Positions 1 through 6,634 of a stretch of 10,915 nucleotides of DNA are shown here, piece after piece; position 1 is the first letter of the stretch; the number at the start of each line of letters is the position of its first letter. A program made the translations under genes and the position numbers. The notes under the pieces are model-generated. The model saw only the letters and a program-made list of their open reading frames with translations, had not been told where the DNA came from and did not search any database. Source of the DNA: Spirochaetales bacterium (GTDB lineage Bacteria; Spirochaetota; Spirochaetia; SPDA01); contig SPDA01000026.1 of assembly GCA_004525155.1 (NCBI GenBank), positions 1 to 10,915 of the forward strand. Reading direction: 5' to 3'.

Positions 1-1353
1 CGGCGAGGCTTCCCAGATGTGCTTCGTTTTCCTGGTAAAGGGAAAAATCATGCAGGATATGGCGGTAACACCGAATACGGAAATGAGCTGAAGCACTTCC
101 ACCGAGATCGAGCCCAGGTATTCCGGGTTCATGGCGTACTGGGTAAGCGCCGCCTGCGAAAGGACGAGCATGACCAGCATCAGTTTTACGGGCTGGTTGA
201 ACCGGGGCGAAATATCGGTAAACCAGCGGGGACCGAGCCTGTCCATTCCCCAGGAAAAGGCCGCCCTGCTCCAGGCTATGTAGGAAAAGCTTATCCAGAG
301 AAAATCCGCCACGATAAAGGAACCGGCCATGATAAAGCCGAGAACCTTGTTGAAACCGACAATCATGGAGGCGAAATTGATGTAGGTCGCCTCAAAGGGA
401 AAGGTGTAGCCCGCAAGGCCCTCCTCTCCAATCCAGCTCACGGCATGCACGCCTTCCCACCCCAGGGCGCGGAAAAAGGCCGAACCCACCCAGAGAAGAA
501 AGGCTATGGACACAACGGCATTGAGGACCTGGGCGATGAATATGTTTTTCCTCGGACTCTTAACCTCCCCGCCTATGAAGGTGATGATGTACCCGTACAC
601 GGCTATCCAGCTTATGGGAAGCATGAGTCCCAGGGTGGATCGCCAGTTCCAGGTCTTAGGGATTCCGCCCATGGCCTCCCCGGCCGCCGCCACGGTGGCA
701 TTGAAGTCCAGGGAACCGAACTGAAGCGCATATTTATCCCATATGGCAACGAATTTGTCGTGGGTCGTGGCGGTAAGGATAATGCCGGCAATTACGGCCC
801 CCACCAGCGACCAGGTAACGAAAACTTTCTGAATTTTGAAGTAGGTCTTCATGCCGCTTAACACCACGAAAAACGCCGCGATGTTGACAATGGAGGAAAC
901 GAGGTAGAGCCCCCAGCCGGAGGTAAACCATTCAACCCTGGCGGGATCGATGCCGAGGCACCCCGCCATGATGGGCAACCCTACTTCCCCCACCCAGGGA
1001 GCGAGGACCCAGATCCATGCCAGCATGACAAAACCGGCATTGGTAAAACTTACCCCCAGGCCGATGACCGGGTGGATAATCCTGGAGTTGTACACGTAAC
1101 TCCCGCCGCTTCTCGGCATGGAGCCCCCCAGTATTCCCCAGACCAGGGCGAACCCGCAGACAGCCAGCACCAGCGTCAATACCGACGCTATGGTAAGATT
1201 GGCGCCGGGCAGCCACGCAAACCCCGCCATGGTAAGCCAGATCGAAACCGGGACGGCGTTGTTCATAATCCCGAAGTAGGTTGTGTCAAGCAGCCCTGCT
1301 TCCCTGGTAAGACCACTTGCCTTTCTGGCAAACACTTCACCTCCGAGCGGCAT
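1..1353 (-). CDS. APC-superfamily amino acid permease, C-terminus clipped by window edge
   Basis: Inner-membrane secondary transporter of the amino acid/polyamine/organocation type; the substrate cannot be read from the sequence. The frame is open from the ATG at 1353 to base 1, giving 451 residues with no stop, so the gene continues to the left. Seen: at least ten strongly hydrophobic segments (for example residues about 34-50, 55-77, 149-167, 178-197, 242-261, 274-294, 330-352 and 390-405). The APC signature PRSGGSYVY lies at 80-88, GGEVKSPRKN at 261-270, and an SR-x-x-FSWGMDRLGPRW loop at 362-377. The start is fixed by a perfect GGAGG six bases upstream. The gene lies 53 bp downstream of rnz with no clear terminator between, so it could be the last or a later gene of the mcsA operon. 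Long plus-strand frames over this region are antisense shadows. Family call is firm, subfamily unknown. Confidence 0.9.
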   Translation of the reverse strand, partial: MPLGGEVFARKASGLTREAGLLDTTYFGIMNNAVPVSIWLTMAGFAWLPGANLTIASVLTLVLAVCGFALVWGILGGSMPRSGGSYVYNSRIIHPVIGLGVSFTNAGFVMLAWIWVLAPWVGEVGLPIMAGCLGIDPARVEWFTSGWGLYLVSSIVNIAAFFVVLSGMKTYFKIQKVFVTWSLVGAVIAGIILTATTHDKFVAIWDKYALQFGSLDFNATVAAAGEAMGGIPKTWNWRSTLGLMLPISWIAVYGYIITFIGGEVKSPRKNIFIAQVLNAVVSIAFLLWVGSAFFRALGWEGVHAVSWIGEEGLAGYTFPFEATYINFASMIVGFNKVLGFIMAGSFIVADFLWISFSYIAWSRAAFSWGMDRLGPRWFTDISPRFNQPVKLMLVMLVLSQAALTQYAMNPEYLGSISVEVLQLISVFGVTAISCMIFPFTRKTKHIWEASP

Positions 1354-1357
1354 AGCA

Positions 1358-1364
1358 TCCCTCC
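1358..1364 (-). promoter_or_regulatory. Ribosome binding site of the permease
   Basis: GGAGGGA reads on the minus strand with GGAGG six bases before the ATG at 1353. It is a near-perfect Shine-Dalgarno sequence and sets the start of the clipped permease. Confidence 0.75.
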
Positions 1365-1406
1365 AATAACAAACTGAGATGTTTTTATCATGAAAATGAC
1401 AATGAA

Positions 1407-2357
1407 TCAATCTTCGTGGGGTATCTCGAGGGTCATGCCGTCGCGGGTAAGGAAGGTGGCCGGGAAAATACGTTTCGCTTCAGCGAGAAGATGTTTCAGT
1501 TCACGGTCCGTGTACCGCGGGCTGTAATGGATGAGGCCCATCTTTTTAACACCGCCGGCGCCTTTCGCTATCTGGGCCGCCTGGGCCGCGGTCATATGGC
1601 GTTTTTCAAAGGCGCTTTCCGACAAATCCTCGCCGAACATGCCTTCGCAGATAAAGAGGTCCGAATTTTCTACGTGAGGAGCGATTTCGGGAAAATAGAG
1701 CGAATCAGTTACAAAGCTGAACTTCCGGCCTTTCCTGGGGGGGCCCATCACCTCACCCGGCTGAACAACCCGCTTTTCCCCGTCAGCCGGACTTCCGGCA
1801 GCCAGTTCGACGCTTTCTCCTGCCTGCAGCCTGGACCACAGCGGCCCCTTGGGAACACCCGCCTGGACCGCCTTGTCCGGGAAAAAGGTGCCCGGCCGTA
1901 TGTCCTCTTCCAGGGAGTAGCCCAGAACGGGTTTTCTGTGTTTCAGGAAGAAAGCCTTGACCCGGAAATCTTCACCGGCAAACACGATACCCGGCTCCGT
2001 AACTTCCTTGATCACTATTTCGTAGTTAATGTACATGTCCAGCACTTCGCAGCTCGTCTCGATGTAATCCTTTATCCGCGGGGGACCTATGATGTAGAGG
2101 GGTTCGTTTCTTTCGACCTGGGATGAAAGCATGAGTATGCCGGGCAGGCCGGTAATGTGATCTGCGTGCGTGTGGGACACAAAGATAACCGAAATCTTTT
2201 TCCAGCGCAGGTTAAGTTTTTTCAGGGAAACCTGGGTGCCTTCGCCGCAATCGAAGAGGAAGAGTTCTCCCTCTCTGCGCAGCAGTACCGAGGTGAGATG
2301 CCGTCCTGGCAGAGGCATCATACCACCGCAGCCGAGAATAAATGCTTCGAGATTCAT
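1407..2357 (-). CDS. rnz: Ribonuclease Z, tRNA 3'-processing endonuclease (MBL fold)
   Basis: Metallo-beta-lactamase-fold zinc endonuclease that trims the 3' trailer of precursor tRNAs in the cytoplasm. Its 316 residues match the usual short (ElaC-type) form. Seen: the N-terminal LGCGG and FDCGEGTQ (35-42) typical of RNase Z, the metal motif SHTHADH at 61-67, further ligand candidates H140, D218 (in VTDS) and H277 (in IHYSPRY), and the family RHMTAAQAA region (H254). A flexible-arm/exosite-like stretch ending in GVPKGPLWSRLQAG lies at 167-180, so the active site looks complete. The usual GDT is TDS here. The ATG is six bases after the clpC stop and has no good Shine-Dalgarno sequence, so translation probably depends on ribosomes finishing clpC. 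Co-transcription with a protein-quality-control operon is unusual but may be only positional. Confidence 0.93.
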   Translation of the reverse strand: MNLEAFILGCGGMMPLPGRHLTSVLLRREGELFLFDCGEGTQVSLKKLNLRWKKISVIFVSHTHADHITGLPGILMLSSQVERNEPLYIIGPPRIKDYIETSCEVLDMYINYEIVIKEVTEPGIVFAGEDFRVKAFFLKHRKPVLGYSLEEDIRPGTFFPDKAVQAGVPKGPLWSRLQAGESVELAAGSPADGEKRVVQPGEVMGPPRKGRKFSFVTDSLYFPEIAPHVENSDLFICEGMFGEDLSESAFEKRHMTAAQAAQIAKGAGGVKKMGLIHYSPRYTDRELKHLLAEAKRIFPATFLTRDGMTLEIPHED

Positions 2358-2363
2358 GCTATA

Positions 2364-4856
2364 TCAGGTAACGGCCCCCGCCATTTCCACCTGGCGGACC
2401 TTGGTTTCGGTTTTTTTAAACACGATTTTGTCACCGCTTGCAGAAATGGTTATAGCCTCCCCGGGCTGGAACCTGCCTTTGAGAATTTCCATGGAAAGCT
2501 GATCTTCAATCTCTTTCTGGATAATGCGCCGTAAAGGCCTGGCGCCGAATTTTACATCGTAACCCTTGTCTATGAGGTAATCCTTGGCCTTTTTCGTCAC
2601 ATTGATGCGCATGTCCTGGTCGAAGAGTCTTTCGGACACTTCCCCGAGCATGATGTCGAGAATCGCGTAGAGTTCATTCCTCTCGAGGCTTTTGAACACG
2701 ACGATTTCGTCCACCCTGTTGATGAACTCCGGCCGGAACAGTCTTTTCAGCTCATTCATGGCGGAACTTTTTATCTCGCTGTAGGTCATCTTGCCGCCGT
2801 TGGACTGGAACCCGAGGGAGGAATCCCTCGTAATTTCCCTTGCCCCGGCGTTGGAGGTCATGATGAATACCGTGTTCCTGAAGGATACCTTGTGCCCCAG
2901 GTTGTCCTGCAGCTCGCCTTCCTCCAGTATCTGAAGGAGCAGGTTGAACACGTCCGGATGGGCTTTCTCGATTTCATCCAGCAGGATAACGCTGTAAGGC
3001 CTGCGCCGTATTTTCTCGGTGAGGAGGCCTCCCTCTTCATAACCGATGTATCCCGGAGGAGCTCCTACGAGCCTTGAAACGTTGTGCTTTTCCATGAAGT
3101 CAGACATATCTATCCTGACGAGGGAATCTTCGTTGCCGAACATATACACGGCAAGGGTTTTAGCGAGCAGGGTTTTACCCACGCCCGTGGGTCCGAGAAA
3201 AATGAAGGAACCCAAGGGGCGCTTCGGCGAACTTAAACCGGTTCTGGACCGCCGTATTGCGGAAGCCACCGCGGCAATCGCCTCATTCTGGCTTATGACG
3301 GCCTTGTGGAGCTCTTCTTCTATACGAAGCAGCTTGTCATTTTCGCTCTGCACCAGCCTGGACAGGGGAATACCGGTGATATCCGAGACAACTTCCTGAA
3401 TATCATCGACGGACACAATGTTTTTTTCGTTCTTTAAGGATATTTCCCAGCTTTTCTTCATGTCTTCCACGCGGAATTTGAGCTGCCGCACGGTGTCCCT
3501 GACGGCCGCGGCTTTCTCATAATTCTGGCTCTGGACGAGGGAAATTTTTTCGCTGGTAAGTTCGTCGATCTGTTTATCCAGATCGGCAAGCTCCCTCGGC
3601 CGGACACTGTTCTGTATCCGCTTGCGGGACCCAGCCTCGTCTATGAGATCGATCGCCTTGTCCGGCAGAAACCGTTCGGTGATGTAACGGTAGGAAAGGT
3701 TCACCGCCCCTTCTATGGCTTCATCGGTATACGTCACATTGTGAAAATCTTCATACCGGTCCTTGATGCCCCGGAGGATTTCCCTAGTTTCTATAACCGT
3801 CGGCTGACTTATAAAAATCGGCTGGAAGCGCCTTTCCAGGGCTGCGTCTTTTTCAACATACTTCTTGTATTCATTGAGGGTGGTAGCGCCTATGCACTGA
3901 AGTTCCCCTCTCGACAGGGAGGGCTTCAGCATGTTGGAGGCGTCAATGGCGCCTTCCGCGCCTCCCGCCCCTATTATTGTATGGAGTTCGTCTATGAAAA
4001 GCACCACGTTTTTAACGGTGAGTATCTCTTTCATGACGCGTTTCAGCCGCTCCTCAAACTCGCCGCGGTATTTGGTTCCCGCTATAAGCGAGGCGAGATC
4101 GAGGGTCATTACCCTTTTCCCGATTAGGACTTCGGGCGCGCTGCCGTCCACTATGCGCTGGGCAAGGCCTTCCACAATGGCTGTTTTCCCCACTCCCGGT
4201 TCCCCGATGAGCACGGGATTGTTTTTGGTCCTTCGCGCCAGGATCTGGATAACCCTGCTTATCTCCCTTTCCCTTCCTATGACAGGGTCTATCTTGCCTT
4301 CCCGGGCGTAAGCGGTCAGGTCCCTCGAAAATTCATCCAGGGTGGGGGTCGATTTTTTAACAGGACCGGTAATTTTCGACTTCTGCTGCTGAGGCTGGCC
4401 GGACTTGGGTTTACCGCTCATGCCGCTCAGTTCCAGTATCACTTCGCGGATAGTGGTTACGGTGATACTATAGCGGGAAAACCATCTTGCCACCACGGAG
4501 CCCGGTTCCTGGGCCGCTGCCAGAAGAAGATGTTCCGTACCGATATAGTCATGCCCCATGGTCCTGGCTTCTTCCGCCGAACCTTCGAGTATTTTTTTTC
4601 CGCGTGCCGAAGGGGGCACGTCGCCCAGTTTGAGTCCGCCCCCGGACTTGGGGATGCTCGCTTCAACTTCCATCTGCAGTTCCACCGGATCAATATTGAG
4701 CCGCTGCAGGACCTTGTAGCCAAGTCCCTCACCATCCTTGAGAATGGCAAGTATGATATGCTCAGGCAGAAGCTGTTCGGAATGAAACCGTTTTGCCTCT
4801 TCCTGGGCGAGTACAGTCAAAATGCGCTGCGCACGCTGTGTTAAACCTTTAAACAT
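2364..4856 (-). CDS. clpC: ClpC, AAA+ unfoldase of the ClpCP protease
   Basis: Hexameric ATP-driven unfoldase that threads substrates into ClpP (no clpP in this window). Length is 830 residues, normal for ClpC. Domains: two Clp_N repeats (about 1-72 and 78-148) and a Gln/Lys-rich linker (150-170). AAA-1 has Walker A GEPGVGKT (218-225), Walker B LFIDE (286-290) and pore loop KYRG (262-265). A coiled-coil middle region carries a UVR segment (about 428-460). AAA-2 has Walker A GPTGVGKT (555-562), Walker B LLDE (625-628), pore loop GYIGYEEGG (602-610) and sensor-2 GARPLRR (771-777). LGF at 681-683 fits the ClpP-docking loop. E32 and E108 sit where Bacillus ClpC has its phospho-arginine-contacting glutamates. 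The ATG at 4856 overlaps the mcsB stop (TGATG) and has GGAGG six bases upstream. An in-frame TTG one codon earlier is only three bases from that site and is less likely. Confidence 0.96.
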   Translation of the reverse strand: MFKGLTQRAQRILTVLAQEEAKRFHSEQLLPEHIILAILKDGEGLGYKVLQRLNIDPVELQMEVEASIPKSGGGLKLGDVPPSARGKKILEGSAEEARTMGHDYIGTEHLLLAAAQEPGSVVARWFSRYSITVTTIREVILELSGMSGKPKSGQPQQQKSKITGPVKKSTPTLDEFSRDLTAYAREGKIDPVIGREREISRVIQILARRTKNNPVLIGEPGVGKTAIVEGLAQRIVDGSAPEVLIGKRVMTLDLASLIAGTKYRGEFEERLKRVMKEILTVKNVVLFIDELHTIIGAGGAEGAIDASNMLKPSLSRGELQCIGATTLNEYKKYVEKDAALERRFQPIFISQPTVIETREILRGIKDRYEDFHNVTYTDEAIEGAVNLSYRYITERFLPDKAIDLIDEAGSRKRIQNSVRPRELADLDKQIDELTSEKISLVQSQNYEKAAAVRDTVRQLKFRVEDMKKSWEISLKNEKNIVSVDDIQEVVSDITGIPLSRLVQSENDKLLRIEEELHKAVISQNEAIAAVASAIRRSRTGLSSPKRPLGSFIFLGPTGVGKTLLAKTLAVYMFGNEDSLVRIDMSDFMEKHNVSRLVGAPPGYIGYEEGGLLTEKIRRRPYSVILLDEIEKAHPDVFNLLLQILEEGELQDNLGHKVSFRNTVFIMTSNAGAREITRDSSLGFQSNGGKMTYSEIKSSAMNELKRLFRPEFINRVDEIVVFKSLERNELYAILDIMLGEVSERLFDQDMRINVTKKAKDYLIDKGYDVKFGARPLRRIIQKEIEDQLSMEILKGRFQPGEAITISASGDKIVFKKTETKVRQVEMAGAVT

Positions 4857-5980
4857 CAATATCCTCCGCTTGAAACAGCACGTTCGGCACTGCCTAGGGC
4901 TTTTTGAATGAACTGTGCCCTAGTATAATCCACAAGTTTCGTATCGGTTGCAATATCACTGCTTCCGATAAGCTGCTGAATATGAGATTTTTGCGTCAAA
5001 AACAATAAAGCGGTAACTGTTTCCATGGGAACCTTGAACCAATCAAGGGCGACACCGAGACGAAAGGAAAGAAGCAGTTCTATGGCTTCCTTTGAACCTA
5101 TAGTCCTGCAGTTTGTCAGAATGCCGTAGGCCCTGAAAATGGAATCCTCCAGTTCAACGCCCCTCTTTTCCACCATTTCCTGCCTGGCCTTTCGTTCAGA
5201 TTCTACTATTTTTGTCACCAATACCTCTAATTTTTCTAGTATCTCTTCTTCGCTCAAACCTGCACCCAGCTGGTTCGAAATCTGGTAAATATTTCCCAGG
5301 GATGAAGCTGCCTGGGAACGGGCGCTGAGGGTTCCGTCTTCGCTCAAGGCATCATCATTCCCGAGGAACCCCTTTATGCTGAACCCAAGCTGCATGACAG
5401 ACTTGAAGGCTTTTTCAATAATATCCGTTTCTATGAGAGCCGGCAGGTGGACCATTACCGACGCCCGCAAGCCCGTGCCTATGTTGGGTACCTCACTATT
5501 AATATACCCCCAATCCATGGAAACGGCAAAGTCCAATTCCTTCTCCAGTGCTGTATCGAGACTATTGACTTCCCTGTACGTTTTTTTAAGGGAGAGCCCT
5601 CCGTGAATTCCAGCCATCCGCAGGTGATCCACTTCGTTTATCGTTCCGGTTATGTTCGTTTTCCTGTCATAAAAGAACGCTCTGCCGCCGTTGAGGGAAT
5701 AGTCCTGGCTTATAAGGTTTCTCTCGAAAAGCATCCGCCGCTCAAGAGGTTTCAATTCACTCAGGGAAGCGCATGCGAACCTCCACTCCGGCAGCTTGGA
5801 GAAGCCGCGGCTTATCTCTTCCTGTACCTTTTCCTCTTCTTCCGCTGTCAGGGTTCCCGGGAATACATGGTTCGTGAGGTTCCTGGAAAGTCTTACTCTA
5901 GAGGAAAATACCGTGTCGTAATCCGGCCCGGCTTCTTTGAACCAGCCCGAAACATCTTCAAGAGTCGTGAATTGCAGCAT
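4856..5980 (-). CDS. mcsB: McsB-family protein (arginine kinase fold) with altered catalytic residues
   Basis: Homologue of McsB, the phosphagen-kinase-fold protein arginine kinase that marks proteins for ClpCP; cytoplasmic. Its 374 residues match the family (about 360). Family features kept: SSRVRLSRN (26-34, nucleotide-binding arginines), PLERR (78-82), NE-x-DHLR (115-121), NIGTGLRASVMVHLPAL (166-182), LGNIYQISNQ (228-237), ELEDSIFRAYGILTNCRTI (276-294). Features lost: the second Glu of NEED is V117. The CPTN cysteine position aligns with E163 (SEVPN). The arginine of VRG is K203. The loop carrying the second catalytic Glu is about 15 residues longer (206-227). The C-terminal RDxxRA motif reads VDYTRA (350-355). 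Arginine kinase activity is therefore doubtful, and an adaptor or altered enzyme is possible. The start chosen is the ATG at 5980, with GGAG six bases upstream and the family-like MLQFTTLEDV N-terminus. A longer frame from 6049 has no homology. The gene overlaps the mcsA end by 23 bp. Confidence 0.9.
   Translation of the reverse strand: MLQFTTLEDVSGWFKEAGPDYDTVFSSRVRLSRNLTNHVFPGTLTAEEEEKVQEEISRGFSKLPEWRFACASLSELKPLERRMLFERNLISQDYSLNGGRAFFYDRKTNITGTINEVDHLRMAGIHGGLSLKKTYREVNSLDTALEKELDFAVSMDWGYINSEVPNIGTGLRASVMVHLPALIETDIIEKAFKSVMQLGFSIKGFLGNDDALSEDGTLSARSQAASSLGNIYQISNQLGAGLSEEEILEKLEVLVTKIVESERKARQEMVEKRGVELEDSIFRAYGILTNCRTIGSKEAIELLLSFRLGVALDWFKVPMETVTALLFLTQKSHIQQLIGSSDIATDTKLVDYTRAQFIQKALGSAERAVSSGGY
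4863..4867 (-). promoter_or_regulatory. Ribosome binding site deciding the clpC start
   Basis: GGAGG within the last codons of mcsB, six bases before the clpC ATG and three before the competing TTG. The spacing favours the ATG at 4856. Confidence 0.7.
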
Positions 5981-6533
5981 TATCTTCTCCCGGTGTCTTC
6001 TCGAGGGCCGCCCCGGCCGGAACACTCTTTTCCAGACTTCCCTGTTCAAGTTTCAGTATCCTGTCCCTTATCGCAGCTGCTGCTTCGTAGTCTTCACGTT
6101 TTACGGCGTCTTCCAGTTTCTGTTTCAGTATTTCCCTGTCTATGAGAAAAGATTTATATGATTTAAGCCTCGAAGGGTATTTTCCCTTGTGTCGTGAAGC
6201 GCCGCTTAACTTCCTGAGCATCCGGACTATGTCCTTGTTAAAGGCATTATAGCAGCCGGCGCAGCCCAGTTTTCCTGTTTTTTTGAATTCCTCACGCGAA
6301 ATGCCGCAATTCGGGCAGGTTTTACTCTCCCCGCCCTGGCCGCCGACGATATCTTTTAAATCAACCAGCCCTGTAAGAAGTTCCGGCAGCGAAAGCTCGA
6401 GTTTTTGGCCTCCCTTGGTTATGCCTTTCTTTTTTGCACATTCCTCGCAGAGGTGAAAATCTATCTTGTCATTACCCATAATCTGCTGAATATGGATAAT
6501 CGCGTCGTTGTCGCTGCACAGCTCGCACTTCAT
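5958..6533 (-). CDS. mcsA: McsA, zinc-finger/UVR activator of McsB
   Basis: Small zinc-binding protein which in Firmicutes binds and activates McsB and links it to ClpC. Its 191 residues are close to the usual length. Seen: four CxxC pairs (C3/C6, C29/C32, C73/C76, C91/C94), enough for two zinc sites. These are followed by a UVR domain (about 133-168) with the typical LKQKLEDAVKREDYEAAAAIRD pattern, also found in UvrB and ClpC. A short low-complexity tail follows (170-191). The ATG at 6533 is preceded by AAGGGA five bases upstream. It is the first gene of the unit and is divergent from alaS. In Bacillus ctsR precedes mcsA; here it does not. All eight cysteines are present, so the activator looks intact although its partner McsB is divergent. 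A generic UvrB/UvrC-motif protein is the alternative name, but the neighbours support McsA. Confidence 0.92.
   Translation of the reverse strand: MKCELCSDNDAIIHIQQIMGNDKIDFHLCEECAKKKGITKGGQKLELSLPELLTGLVDLKDIVGGQGGESKTCPNCGISREEFKKTGKLGCAGCYNAFNKDIVRMLRKLSGASRHKGKYPSRLKSYKSFLIDREILKQKLEDAVKREDYEAAAAIRDRILKLEQGSLEKSVPAGAALEKTPGEDNAAIHDS
5987..5991 (-). promoter_or_regulatory. Ribosome binding site deciding the mcsB start
   Basis: GGGAG lies inside the 3' end of mcsA, six bases before the ATG at 5980. It supports the 374-residue product over the 397-residue frame that begins at 6049. Confidence 0.65.
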
Positions 6534-6555
6534 ATAAATCCCTTTTCCTCACTAT

Positions 6556-6584
6556 ATAGTAATTCAATTTCAATAAAAAGTCTA
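6556..6584 (-). promoter_or_regulatory. Predicted sigma-70-type promoter for mcsA-mcsB-clpC-rnz
   Basis: On the minus strand TAGACT (-35, four of six matches to TTGACA) is followed after exactly 17 bases by TACTAT (-10, four of six matches). Predicted transcription start is near 6549, leaving a short leader of about 16 nt that holds the AGGAAAAGGGA ribosome-binding region of mcsA. An alternative -10 is TATAGT at 6551-6556. No CIRCE element or CtsR heptad repeat was seen. Confidence 0.45.
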
Positions 6585-6595
6585 TGATTTATTGA
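6570..6595. repeat. Perfect 8-bp inverted repeat, candidate operator
   Basis: TCAATAAA (6570-6577) and TTTATTGA (6588-6595) are exact reverse complements separated by 10 bases. The left arm lies in the mcsA promoter spacer and the right arm lies just upstream of its -35. The right arm also ends two bases before the alaS -35. This is a suitable place for a dimeric regulator acting on one or both promoters. AT-rich sequence makes chance occurrence possible, and no known regulator motif was matched. Confidence 0.35.
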
Positions 6596-6597
6596 GC

Positions 6598-6626
6598 TTG
6601 ACATGGAATACATACCTACATACTAT
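6598..6626 (+). promoter_or_regulatory. Predicted promoter of alaS, probably giving a leaderless mRNA
   Basis: A consensus -35 TTGACA (6598-6603), a 17-base spacer and TACTAT (6621-6626) as -10. Normal spacing puts the transcription start at about 6633-6635, which is the ATG itself. No Shine-Dalgarno sequence precedes the ATG; the bases just before it are pyrimidine-rich (CTCCCCT). TATACT at 6624-6629 is a better -10 hexamer but would need a 20-base spacer. Confidence 0.55.
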
Positions 6627-6634
6627 ACTCCCCT

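Noticed and set aside
19..861. Plus-strand open frame of 280 codons over the left edge, plus another at 1072-1377
   Set aside because: Its product is Gly/His/Arg-rich with no recognisable fold. The opposite strand carries one continuous APC-permease frame with correct motifs and a GGAGG start, so the plus frames are antisense shadows.
1416..2126. Plus-strand open frame of 236 codons opposite rnz
   Set aside because: It is the complement of a complete RNase Z with all metal ligands; the plus frame shows no family motifs and no ribosome site.
5981..6049. Upstream extension of McsB by 23 residues
   Set aside because: The extra residues are basic, unlike McsB N-termini, and would lie wholly within mcsA. 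The ATG at 5980 has GGAG at six bases and begins the family-like sequence.
6534..6634. CtsR heptad repeats, a CIRCE element or a T-box leader for alaS
   Set aside because: No AGGTCAAA-type tandem heptads and no TTAGCACTC-N9-GAGTGCTAA were seen. The space before alaS is too short for a T-box.
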